Source: Streptomyces tanashiensis (GTDB taxonomy: Bacteria > Actinomycetota > Actinomycetes > Streptomycetales > Streptomycetaceae). Taken from it: DNA of 64,000 bases. Below the pieces are notes generated by a model. It was not told the origin of the DNA. It was given only the letters and a program-made list of their open reading frames with translations, and ran no database searches. Made by a program: the position numbers and the translations under genes. Location of the stretch: the NCBI RefSeq assembly GCF_014648895.1, contig NZ_BMRZ01000012.1, forward strand, positions 177,403-241,402, given 5' to 3'. Positions 1 to 8,800 of the stretch are shown here, one piece after another (within the stretch, counting starts at the first letter, position 1; the number at the start of each line of letters is the position of its first letter).

Positions 1-630
1 ACCGCTCGCGGCCCCCCTCGGCGGCGGTGACGCGTCGGCCGGCAGCGCGCGCCGGGCCCACAGGGCCGCGAGGAGCGCCGCACCGGCGGCCACCCAGACC
101 GCGCCCCGCCAGCCGATCGCGCTCGCGGCCACGGCGAGGGGCAGCCCGGCCACGAAAGCGCCCAGTTGGACACCGGACTGCTTGGTGCCGGTGACCGCGC
201 CCCTCCTCGGCGCCGGAACGGACGCCAGGATCGCCTTGTTCGTCGCCGGGTTGGCCAGCGCCTGGGGCAGGCCGCCGAGCGCGACGGCCACGAGCAGCAG
301 ACCGGAGCCGGGCGCGGCACCGATCAGGGCCAACGCCACCGCCGAGAGGGCGAGCAGGGTCACGAGGGCCCGGCGGGGACCGACGCGGTCGACGATCCGG
401 CCGCCGGCGGGCGAGAGGACGGCCGCCGTGCCGAAGCCCACGGTGGTGGTCAGGCCCAGCACGGTCTCCGAGACACCGAGCCGGTCGACGAGACGGGGGC
501 CCAGCGCTCCGAGCAGGAAGAGCTGCATCATCGAGAAGGCCATGGCCGTCGTCAGGAGCGCGGTCAGTCCGCGGGCGGCCCCCTCTCCGGTGTCGGGAGG
601 TGCTTCCGCCGCCGTACCTGCGCTCCTCAC
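1..630 (-). CDS. MFS transporter, N-terminal part (gene runs off the left edge)
   Basis: This partial reading frame of 210 codons, with its 3' end outside the window, encodes a major facilitator superfamily permease. It shows alternating hydrophobic helices and the loop motif GGRIVDRVGPRR after the second helix, which is the family signature between TM2 and TM3. A later loop has GAVTGTKQSGVQLGAF, as in drug or sugar exporters. I chose the GTG at 630 because a GGGGAGGG ribosome site lies about 7 bases upstream and the frame is open to the edge. An internal ATG (MAFSMMQL) is possible but would cut into helix 1. The substrate cannot be inferred. It is transcribed away from the small membrane protein gene that follows. 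Confidence 0.8.
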   Translation of the reverse strand, partial: MRSAGTAAEAPPDTGEGAARGLTALLTTAMAFSMMQLFLLGALGPRLVDRLGVSETVLGLTTTVGFGTAAVLSPAGGRIVDRVGPRRALVTLLALSAVALALIGAAPGSGLLLVAVALGGLPQALANPATNKAILASVPAPRRGAVTGTKQSGVQLGAFVAGLPLAVAASAIGWRGAVWVAAGAALLAALWARRALPADASPPPRGAASG

Positions 631-902
631 CGCGTATCCCTCCCCTTCGGCGCTCGGGCCCGAACGCCGTCGCCTCGGAGGAGTCGTCGCGGCGCTGCCG
701 GCAGTTCCCGGGGCGCTCTTGTGCGACACGTCACAGTCGCGGCCTCCCGACCCGGCAAGGGGTGGGGGCCGCGAGACGGTTGTACCCGCCCTCATGCCTC
801 CGGGGAGGGGCGCCGGGAACCGGACGGTGCGACCGTCCGACTCCTCCGGAAACACGGCCCGATCCCTCCGGCGCCGTACAACACGCCCTGGAGAGGCCGC
901 CG

Positions 903-1112
903 ATGAGCACGCCACGAGAACCGTCGTCCCCCGCGAAGGCGACAGGGCGGTTCCGGTCACCGCCCGTCGTCCTCGTCGGATTCCTCCTGCTGATGGCTCT
1001 GGTCTTCCTGGGGTCGTACGCGCTCGGAGCGGCCGTGGGGCCGGTCGGCCCTGACACGGACTCGCCGTCCACGACGAGTCCGACCCCCGGAACGAGTCAC
1101 ACGCACCACTGA
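903..1112 (+). CDS. Small single-pass membrane protein of unknown function
   Basis: It encodes 69 residues: a basic N-terminus, one strong hydrophobic helix at about residues 21-45 (VVLVGFLLLMALVF), then a short Pro/Thr/Ser-rich tail ending in HTHH. The ATG is preceded by GGAGAGG at a good distance, which decides this start over longer in-frame options. The His-rich end could bind a metal, but this is speculation. Small proteins of this layout are common and mostly uncharacterised in actinomycetes. Promoter elements shared with the divergent MFS gene would lie in the 272-base gap between them; I see no convincing motif there. Confidence 0.6.
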   Translation: MSTPREPSSPAKATGRFRSPPVVLVGFLLLMALVFLGSYALGAAVGPVGPDTDSPSTTSPTPGTSHTHH

Positions 1113-1159
1113 ACGCTGTTGCGGCAGCCCTTTCAGGACGGGGGCGGATACGGCGGCGT

Positions 1160-2116
1160 TCAGCCGGATGCTTCGAGACGGCTGCGGCACGCCGTGGCGA
1201 CGGCTTCGGCGATGCCGGGCATGTCGGGCCGCCAGGTGGGGTTGCAGTTCACCTCGCAGACGGCGAAGGAACCGTCCGCCTCGAAGAGGAGATCGACGCC
1301 GGCGACGCCGAGGCCGATGACGCCGGCCGCTTCGACGGCCAGCGCCTCCGCGTCCGGATGCCGGCCGGTGCAGACGGTGTGGGTCCCGCCCTGCGCCAGA
1401 TTGGAGACGAGACGGTCGTCACGGGCTGTACGCACGGCGGCGGCCACGGCCCGGCCGTCGACCACGATGACGCGCAGGTCCCGGCCGTGGGAGTGGGCGA
1501 CGTACCGCTGAAGGAGATAGGGGTGCCGGTCGTCCAGACTGCCCACCACCGCACGCAGCGACTTGTCGTCGGTGGCGAGGAACACCCGTCGGCCGCGATG
1601 GCCACGCACCGCCTTCACCACGCACGGCTCCGGCACACCGGCATCGAGCACGTGCTCCAGGGGCGCGTCGGTGTGGCTGCGGGTGTCGGGGACGGGGATG
1701 CCCGCGGCGGCGAGCTGCTGGATCTGCCAGAACTTGTTCACGGCCGTCAGGACCGCCTCGGCGGGGTTGATCAGCCGCGTGCCCATCGCGGCCAGGTGCC
1801 GTAGCAGGGTGATTTCCCTGTCGGCCGACAGCCGAGGCGTCGACAGGCGGGCGTAGGCCACAGCGGGCGCGGGGACCGGCCGCCCGCCGGTGTCGGCCAG
1901 CGTGAGCCGTCCGCCTTCCACGCCGAGTACCAGCCGGCTGCTGTGCACCACCGCGGTCCGATGCCCGAGCTCCGCCGCGAAGGCGGCGATGAGCGACGAG
2001 GTGACCGGCCCCGGGTCCCTGCCGGCAGCACCGTCCGCGCCCCGGCGGCGGCCAGGGCACAGCAGCAGCCAGGCACGTGCTTCGTCCACCGACGACATGC
2101 CCGCCCCTTCGCTCAC
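1160..2116 (-). CDS. RimK-like ATP-grasp ligase beside the NRPS genes
   Basis: The 318-residue product has the ATP-grasp layout of the RimK/LysX/GshB type. An N-terminal alpha/beta pre-ATP domain (about 1-110) is followed by NKFWQIQQLAAAGIPVPDT, the lysine and helix that open the ATP-binding domain. It then has CVVKAVRGHRG (nucleotide-binding lysine and Gly-rich loop), and the metal-binding end VDLLFEADGSFAVCEVNCNP (D...E.N). Such enzymes join a carboxylate to an amine through an acyl phosphate, so here it could form or cap an amide bond on the NRPS product. That role is inferred only from its divergent position. A GGAGG precedes the GTG at 2116; an internal ATG at 2098 also has a purine-rich upstream stretch. 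Confidence 0.8.
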   Translation of the reverse strand: MSEGAGMSSVDEARAWLLLCPGRRRGADGAAGRDPGPVTSSLIAAFAAELGHRTAVVHSSRLVLGVEGGRLTLADTGGRPVPAPAVAYARLSTPRLSADREITLLRHLAAMGTRLINPAEAVLTAVNKFWQIQQLAAAGIPVPDTRSHTDAPLEHVLDAGVPEPCVVKAVRGHRGRRVFLATDDKSLRAVVGSLDDRHPYLLQRYVAHSHGRDLRVIVVDGRAVAAAVRTARDDRLVSNLAQGGTHTVCTGRHPDAEALAVEAAGVIGLGVAGVDLLFEADGSFAVCEVNCNPTWRPDMPGIAEAVATACRSRLEASG

Positions 2117-2233
2117 CGGCGCCCTCCAGGTCCGCGGTCACCTTGGCCTGCGCCTGACCTCGGGGGCCGGTGGCGGCGGCCAGGATGCGGGCCGGGTCAG
2201 GCCGATCTGCCGCCGGACGCTGGGAGTTTGACG

Positions 2234-2244
2234 CACTGTCAGTG
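2234..2244. promoter_or_regulatory. Perfect palindrome CACTGTCAGTG, candidate operator
   Basis: The 5-1-5 palindrome lies immediately downstream of the predicted -10 element of the ATP-grasp promoter and within the shared divergent region. A repressor bound there would block that promoter. No regulator gene is present within the NRPS cluster itself, so the binding protein is unknown. Short palindromes also occur by chance. Confidence 0.3.
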
Positions 2245-2326
2245 TCGATCATACACACGGATGTTTGGGTGCAAGTCGGTTGAGCGGGCGCGGACATGGG
2301 GGCTGATTCCGGGCGGTGGACGGCTC

Positions 2327-2355
2327 TTGACGGTGTGTGGAGGTTGTGCGAATCT
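2327..2355 (+). promoter_or_regulatory. Candidate -35/-10 promoter for the NRPS operon
   Basis: TTGACG and GAATCT are separated by 17 bases, close to the sigma-70/HrdB consensus (TTGACN and TANNNT, with G at the first -10 position). It is the best such pair upstream of the first NRPS gene. It is inferred from sequence only. Confidence 0.35.
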
Positions 2356-2640
2356 CTCGACAGGTCTGGACCAATGGTCTTCATCGGACGGGCCCGGAGA
2401 TACCAGACGCCTCGGGGCATCCTGGCGTGTCCGGCGATCCTGACCGCGCACGGCCGTCGGCCGGTCCCCGGGGGGTGGACCTCAGCCGCACGGCGGCCGG
2501 TGGCGTCTCCGAACACGGCCGCCGATCAATGTCGTCGGCGTCCGAAGCACCGACGTGCGGCGGCCCTCGACCAAGGGCACGTCCGCACCTTCACCCCTGC
2601 TGCTCCTCCACTCCGCTCCCACGTCCTAAGTGAGCCGCCC

Positions 2641-5600
2641 ATGTCCGAAGTCCTCTCCCTGACCGACCGCATACCGGCCTCCCCGGCGCAGCAGGGCGTC
2701 TGGCTGACCGATCGGCTGGGACTGGCCCGCGAGGCGTTCCACATGCCTGTACGGATCTCCTTCGACCGGATCGACCCGGCGGCGCTGGGGCGCGCGGTGG
2801 CCGCCGTGACCAGGCGCCATCCGGCCCTGGCCGCCCGCCTGGTGGAACGTGACGGCCAGGTCTGGCAGGAACCCGCGGCGCGGCGGCCCGAACTGGTGCA
2901 GCACGAAGCGCCCGCGGACGAGGCGGATCTGGAGAGGCGACTGAAGGAGGAGGTCGCCCGCCCGTTCGCTCTGGAGACCGGCCCGCTCAGCCGCTTCACC
3001 CTGTACCGGCGCGCCGACGGGAGCGCCGAACTGCTGGTCACCGCCCACCACTCGGTCTTCGACGGCAACTCCAAGGACGTCCTGACCCGGGACCTCGCAG
3101 CCGCGTACGGCTCGGCGCCCCTGCCCGCACCGACCGAGCCGGCCACGCCGCAGGCACCGGCATCGGACACCGTACGGCGGGCTGCCGAGTGGTACGGACC
3201 GCGTTGGGCCACCGCGACCGAACCGGTCCTGCCCGGCGCGCCGCGCACCCCTGCCGCCGCCGGGTCCGGCGAGGCGATCGCATGGCGCCTCGACGGCGCC
3301 GAGGCGGACCGGTTGGCCACCACGGCCGCCCTCGGCGGCACCACCGTCTTCGAGTTCCTGCTCGCGGCCCTGCACGGGCTGCTGCGCCGCTACGGCGGCG
3401 AAGCGGTACCGGTGTCCGTCCCGCTCTCCACGCGGTCGCCCGAACTCCGCCAGGACATAGGGATGTTCGTCAACGAGCTGCCCGTCCACGCGCCTGTGGC
3501 CGACGCGTCACAGACGTTCACCGAGTTCGCCGCCGCCGTCCGGACCGAGCTGCGGGCCGGATACCCGTACCGCAAGGTGCCCTTCGGCACCGCCGTCGCC
3601 GGACTGACCCCCCGGGTCGGTCTGACCGCGGTCTCGCTCGGCTACCGCCGGCGCGGCCCGGACCCGGACTTCGGTGACACCGGCGCCCGGATCGACTGGG
3701 CCGTGTACAACCGCGCGGCGCGCAACACCCTCCATCTCCAGATCGTCGAGGCCCCCGGCACCCCGAGCGGAGGGCTTGACTTCAGCCTCCAGTACGACCC
3801 GGCCGTCCTCGGCCCGGACGCGGCCGGCCGGATCGCCGGCCACTACCGCACCCTGCTCGCCGGCGCGGTCGCCGCGCCCGGCGCCCGGCTCCTCGACCTG
3901 CCCCTCCTGGACGCCGCCGAACTCCGGGCCGTCACCACCGAGCCCAACGCCACGGACCGGCCCTATCCGGCCGACCGGACCGTGCTCGACCTGGTCCGCG
4001 CCCAGGCCGCCGCCGCCCCCGACGCGATCGCGGTCAGCGCCGGCGGCCATCACCTCAGCTACAGCGAACTGCTCGTCCGTTCCGCGCAGTTGGCCGCAGC
4101 ATTGCATGCCGCTGGTGTGCGGCCCGGCGACCTGGTCGCCCTCCATCTGGGCCGCACCGCCGACCTGCCCGCCGCGCTGCTCGCCACCCTCGCCACCGGC
4201 GCGGCGTACCTGCCCCTGGACCCCGGCTATCCGGCCGAGCGCCTCGCCGGCGTCCTGCGCGACTCCGGAGCCGTTCTGGTGCTCGCCGACCGCGAGCCCG
4301 CGCCCGCGGTCGCCGCCGCCGCCCCGGCGGTCCTGCGGCTCCCGGCGCCGTCGGCGCAGGACGCGGCCGTGGGCGCCCCCGGCGCCTCCCCGGGTCCGGA
4401 CGACGTGGCGTACGTCCTCTACACCTCCGGCTCCACGGGCCGACCCAAGGGCGTCGCCGTCGGCCATCGGGCCTTGGTCAACCTGCTCACCTCCTTCGCC
4501 GACCGGCTCGACTCCGGCCCTCGGCACGCCTGGCTCGGCCTGACCTCGCTCTCGTTCGACATCTCCGCGCTGGAGCTCTACCTGCCGCTGATCACCGGGG
4601 GCCGCCTGGTCCTGGCCCCGGACGGCCTCGCCGTCGACGGCCCCGGGCTGCTCGCGCTGATCGGCACCGAGGGCGTCACCCACGTCCAGGCCACGCCGTC
4701 CGGATGGCGGGTCATGCTCACGGCGGGCACGGGCATCGGGCCGCTCACCACCGTCACGGCTCTGGCCGGCGGCGAGGCGCTTCCGCTCCCGCTCGCCCGC
4801 GCACTGCGCGCCCGCACCGCCCGGCTGTTCAATGTGTACGGGCCCACCGAGACCACCGTCTGGTCCACCTGCGCCGAGATCCCCGCCGACCCCGAGCAGG
4901 TCCGGATCGGCCGTCCGATCGCCAACACGCAGGTCTACGTGGTCGACGCACACCTGCGACCCACCCCGCTCGGCATCCCCGGCGAACTGCTGATCGGCGG
5001 GGACGGCGTCGCCCACGGCTACCTCGGCCGGCCGGAACTCACCGCCGAACGCTTCGTCCCGAACCCCTTCGGCCCGCCCGGCACCCGGCTGTACCGCACC
5101 GGGGACCAGGCCGTCCGGACACCCGACGGCGACATCGACTTCCTCGGCCGGATCGACGACCAGGTCAAGATCCGCGGCCACCGGATCGAGCTCGGCGAGA
5201 TCGAGTCCGCTCTGCTGGAGCACCCGGCCCTCGCCCAGGCCGCGGTCGCCGTCCGCACCGAGGACGACGGTGAGCCCTTTCTCGCCGGCTACCTGGTGCC
5301 GGCCACCGGAGCCCCGGCGCCCGACCCCTCCGGCCTGCGCGACTTCCTGACGCGCACGCTCCCGGCCGCGATGACGCCGCAGCGCTGGCTCGTCATGGAG
5401 CGCCTGCCGCTCACCCCCAACGGCAAGCTGGACCGTCGCGCCCTGCCGGTTCCGGCACGCGAGGCTCCGGCGCCACAGGCCGCGGGTACCGGCGACGAGA
5501 CGACCGAGACGGTCCGCCGGATCTGGGCCGAGGTGCTGAACCTCCCCGACGTCGGCCCCGAGGACGACCTGTTCGACCTCGGCGGGCATTCACTGACGGT

Positions 5601-5715
5601 GGTGCAGATCGCCGCCCGCATCCGCGACGCGCTCGGCGTGGACGTCGACTTCGACGTCTTCTTCGACCTCCCGACGCCGGCCGCCATCGCCGCCGCCGTC
5701 CGCGAGCGCCGGTAG
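2641..5715 (+). CDS. NRPS, one module C-A-PCP, predicted to activate glycine
   Basis: The product of 1024 residues is a complete elongation module. The condensation domain (about 10-440) keeps the HHxxxDG motif (H136-H137, AHHSVFDG). The adenylation domain (about 455-935) has YTSGSTGRPKG, the YGPTE core and the final PNGKLDR lysine. The carrier domain carries DLGGHS with the phosphopantetheine serine near 984. Reading specificity positions against the GrsA scheme gives D-I-L-Q-L-G-V-V-W-K, very close to the code I recall for glycine (DILQLGLIWK); this is inference. There is no thioesterase, so the chain must pass to another protein. The ATG at 2641 starts right at the C domain; the reading frame extends further upstream but without a credible start. 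Confidence 0.92.
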   Translation: MSEVLSLTDRIPASPAQQGVWLTDRLGLAREAFHMPVRISFDRIDPAALGRAVAAVTRRHPALAARLVERDGQVWQEPAARRPELVQHEAPADEADLERRLKEEVARPFALETGPLSRFTLYRRADGSAELLVTAHHSVFDGNSKDVLTRDLAAAYGSAPLPAPTEPATPQAPASDTVRRAAEWYGPRWATATEPVLPGAPRTPAAAGSGEAIAWRLDGAEADRLATTAALGGTTVFEFLLAALHGLLRRYGGEAVPVSVPLSTRSPELRQDIGMFVNELPVHAPVADASQTFTEFAAAVRTELRAGYPYRKVPFGTAVAGLTPRVGLTAVSLGYRRRGPDPDFGDTGARIDWAVYNRAARNTLHLQIVEAPGTPSGGLDFSLQYDPAVLGPDAAGRIAGHYRTLLAGAVAAPGARLLDLPLLDAAELRAVTTEPNATDRPYPADRTVLDLVRAQAAAAPDAIAVSAGGHHLSYSELLVRSAQLAAALHAAGVRPGDLVALHLGRTADLPAALLATLATGAAYLPLDPGYPAERLAGVLRDSGAVLVLADREPAPAVAAAAPAVLRLPAPSAQDAAVGAPGASPGPDDVAYVLYTSGSTGRPKGVAVGHRALVNLLTSFADRLDSGPRHAWLGLTSLSFDISALELYLPLITGGRLVLAPDGLAVDGPGLLALIGTEGVTHVQATPSGWRVMLTAGTGIGPLTTVTALAGGEALPLPLARALRARTARLFNVYGPTETTVWSTCAEIPADPEQVRIGRPIANTQVYVVDAHLRPTPLGIPGELLIGGDGVAHGYLGRPELTAERFVPNPFGPPGTRLYRTGDQAVRTPDGDIDFLGRIDDQVKIRGHRIELGEIESALLEHPALAQAAVAVRTEDDGEPFLAGYLVPATGAPAPDPSGLRDFLTRTLPAAMTPQRWLVMERLPLTPNGKLDRRALPVPAREAPAPQAAGTGDETTETVRRIWAEVLNLPDVGPEDDLFDLGGHSLTVVQIAARIRDALGVDVDFDVFFDLPTPAAIAAAVRERR

Positions 5716-5732
5716 ACCCCTTCCCCGGCACA

Positions 5733-5761
5733 CCGGGCACGGGCCGCTCGGCCGTGCCCGG
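5733..5761 (+). terminator. Intercistronic hairpin between the first two NRPS genes
   Basis: CCGGGCACGGGCCG pairs with CGGCCGTGCCCGG around a two-base loop, with one bulged G. The gap between the two genes is 103 bases. It could be an attenuator, a partial terminator or an RNA-stability element. There is no T-run, as is normal in high-GC actinomycetes. Confidence 0.45.
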
Positions 5762-5818
5762 CCCCCGCCGCGTCCGCACCCTCCGACTCCCTCCCCGAAC
5801 GCCCCGAACAGGAACCCG

Positions 5819-8800
5819 ATGACGGACACCCAGGACCTGCCCGCAGGCTGGTCCGAAGCCAAGCGCGCCCTGCTCAGCCGACGGCTGCGCGGCGCCTCAG
5901 CCCCCGCCCGGGTGGTGGACCCGCGCCCGGCGGGCACGGCACCGCCCCTCTCCAGCGGCCAGGAACGGCTCTGGTTCATGGACCAGTTCGCTCCCGGCTC
6001 CACGGCCTACACGCTGGCGCCGGCCCGCCGCCTCCGGGGCCCCTTCGACCGGGCCGCGCTGGACGCCGCGCTGACCGACCTGGTGGCCCGGCACGAAAGC
6101 CTGCGGATGACCTTCCGCACCACCGAAGGCGGTACGGCCGAGGTGAGGGTCGCCGAACCCGCGCCGTTCGCCGCCCTGCACGTGGACGCAGGAGCCGACC
6201 CCGACCCGGAGGCGCGCGCCGCCGCCGAACTCGGCGCGCTGATCGCGGAGCCCTTCGACCTCCGGACCGGCCCGCTCCTGCGCGCCCTGGTGGTCCGGGT
6301 CGCCGAGGACGACCACGTTCTCGCCCTGGTGATGCACCACATCATCTGCGACGGCTGGTCGATCGACCTCCTCAACCGCGAGATCGACGTCCGCTACGCC
6401 CATCACGCCCACGGCACCCCGGGTGAACTGCCGCGTCTCGACGTGCAGTTCGGGGACTACGCGGCCTGGCAGCGGGACCGTCTGGAGCACGGGCACCTCG
6501 CCGCCTCGCGCGACTACTGGCGCACCGCCCTCGACGGCGTCCCGGCCCTGGAGCTGCCCTCCGACCGCCCCCGGCCGCCCGTGTTCACCTTCGACGGGGC
6601 CGCGACCGAGTTCCGCTGGAGCCCGGAGCTCTCCCGCCGGATCGGCGAGGTGGCGCGGGCGTACGGAGCCTCCCCGTACATGGTGCTCATGGCCGCGTTC
6701 CAGGCCCTGCTGGGCCGGCACTCCGGCCGGCGCGACTTCGCCGTCGGCTCCGCCGTCGCCGGCCGTCTCCACCGCGAACTCGAGAACGTGGTGGGCGCGT
6801 TCGTCAACATGCTGCCGATCCGCGCCCGGCTCTCCGCCGAACTGGAGTTCGGTCAGCTGATCAGCCGGGTCCGCGAGACCACGCTCGACGCGTACGCGCA
6901 CCAGGAGGTGCCGTTCGAGCAGATGGTCAACGACCTCGCCGTGGAGCGCGACGTCAGCCGCGCCGCCGTCTTCCAGACCACCTTCGCCTTCCAGAACTAC
7001 GGCGACCGCGCCGCCGGTCCCGCGTCGGGCCCCGCGGGCCTGGACTCCCGGGGATTCGGCTACGAGGCCACCACCACCCACGCCGACCTCGCCCTCTACA
7101 TGCGCGAGGAGGCCGACGGCGGCCTCTACGGTCTGCTCACCTACCGCACCGACCTCTTCGACGCCGGCACCGTCGAGCGCCTCGCCGAACGGTTCGAGCT
7201 GCTGACCGCGGCCGGCGTCGCCGACCCCACGCTGCCGGTCGACCGGCTCCCGCTGCTCACCGCGGCCGAGCGCACGGCCGTCCTCGAGACCTGGGCCTCC
7301 GGTCCCGCGCTGCCGGAAGGCGGTCCCGCCACGCTCACCCAGGCGCTGGCCCGGACGGCGGCCCGGACACCCGAGGCGCCGGCGCTGGTCTTCGAGGACC
7401 GCACGCTGACCTACGGCGACCTCGACCGCCGCGCCGACGCCATGGCCCGGCGTCTGCGGACGCTGGGCGTGGGGGCGGACGACCGGGTGGCCGTCTGCCT
7501 GGAGCAGTCCCCCGAGCTGGCGGTGGCGCTGGTCGCCGTCCTGAAGGCCGGCGGCGGGTATCTGCCGCTCGACCCCGAGCAGCCCCCCGCCCGGCTCGCC
7601 CACCTGGTCGCCGACGCCGGAGCGAAGGTCCTGATCACCGACACCGTGCTGCGACCGCGGTTCGGCGACCACCCGGCGGCCGACCTGCTGACCGACGACG
7701 CCGCCGACACGGGCGAGGGGGACGGAGCGCCTCTGGAGGAGGTGTCCGGCGCCGACCACCTCGCCTACGTGATCTACACCTCGGGCTCCACCGGTACGCC
7801 CAAGGGGGTCGCGGTGCAGCACCGCCAGCTCCTCAACTACCTGGCGGGCGCGCGCGAGCGGCTGCGGATCGAGCCCGGGGCCTCCTACGGGCTGCTGCAG
7901 TCGCTCTCCTTCGACTTCAGCATGACCATGCTCTACCTGGCGCTCACGACCGGCGGCCGTGTGCACCTGCTGCCGCGCCGGATCGCGGGCGTGGAACTGG
8001 CCGCGGAGATCGAGCGGGCCGGCATCGACTACCTGAAGATGACGCCGTCCCACCTGGCCGCGCTGACCGCCGACGCACCGCTCGACCGGCTGCTGCCGCG
8101 CCGGGCGCTGGTCCTCGGCGGCGAGGCCGGCAACTGGTCCTGGGCGGCGGGCATCGCCGCGCTCGGCCGGTGCGCGGTGTTCAACCACTACGGGCCGACC
8201 GAGGCGACGGTGGGGATCACCGTCCACGAGGTCACCGCCGAGGGCCTGGACGCGCCGGGCAGCACCCCGATCGGCACCCCGCTGGCGGGCGGCCGCTGCT
8301 ACGTCCTCGACGAGACCCGCCACCCGGTTCCGCCGGGTGTCACCGGTGAGTTGTACCTGGGCGGGGACCGGCTGGCCCGCTGCTACCTCGGGCGGCCGGA
8401 CCTGACGGCCGAGCGGTTCCTGCCCGATCCGTACGGCACCGGCCCGGGCTCCCCCGAGACCGGCGGCCCGCGGATGTACCGCACCGGCGACCTCGCGCGC
8501 TGGCGGGCCGACGGGGTACTGGAGTACCTGGGCCGGAGCGACGACCAGATCAAGGTCCGCGGCTACCGGGTCGAGCCCGGCGAGATCGAGGCCGCGCTGA
8601 CCGCCCTGCCCGGCATCACCCAGGCGGTGGTCCTGGCCCGCGGCGAGGGCGTCCGACAGAACCTCGTCGCCTACCTGGAACGCCCCGCCGGTGGCGAACC
8701 GCCGTCCGCCGCCGACCTGCGCGCCGCCCTGGGCGAGGTCCTGCCGGACTACATGGTCCCCGCCCGCTACGTGGTGCTGGAGCGGCTGCCGCTGCTCGCC

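Larger units (their letters stand above)
2117..2640. promoter_or_regulatory. Divergent control region between the ATP-grasp gene and the NRPS operon
   Basis: This gap of 524 bases holds no convincing gene. On the plus strand TTGACG and GAATCT, 17 bases apart (2327-2355), resemble a housekeeping promoter for the NRPS genes. On the minus strand GTGCAA/ATCATA (read as TTGCAC and TATGAT, 2248-2274) resemble a promoter for the ATP-grasp gene. A perfect short palindrome sits just downstream of that second promoter. The NRPS transcript would have a leader of roughly 280 bases. Confidence 0.5.
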
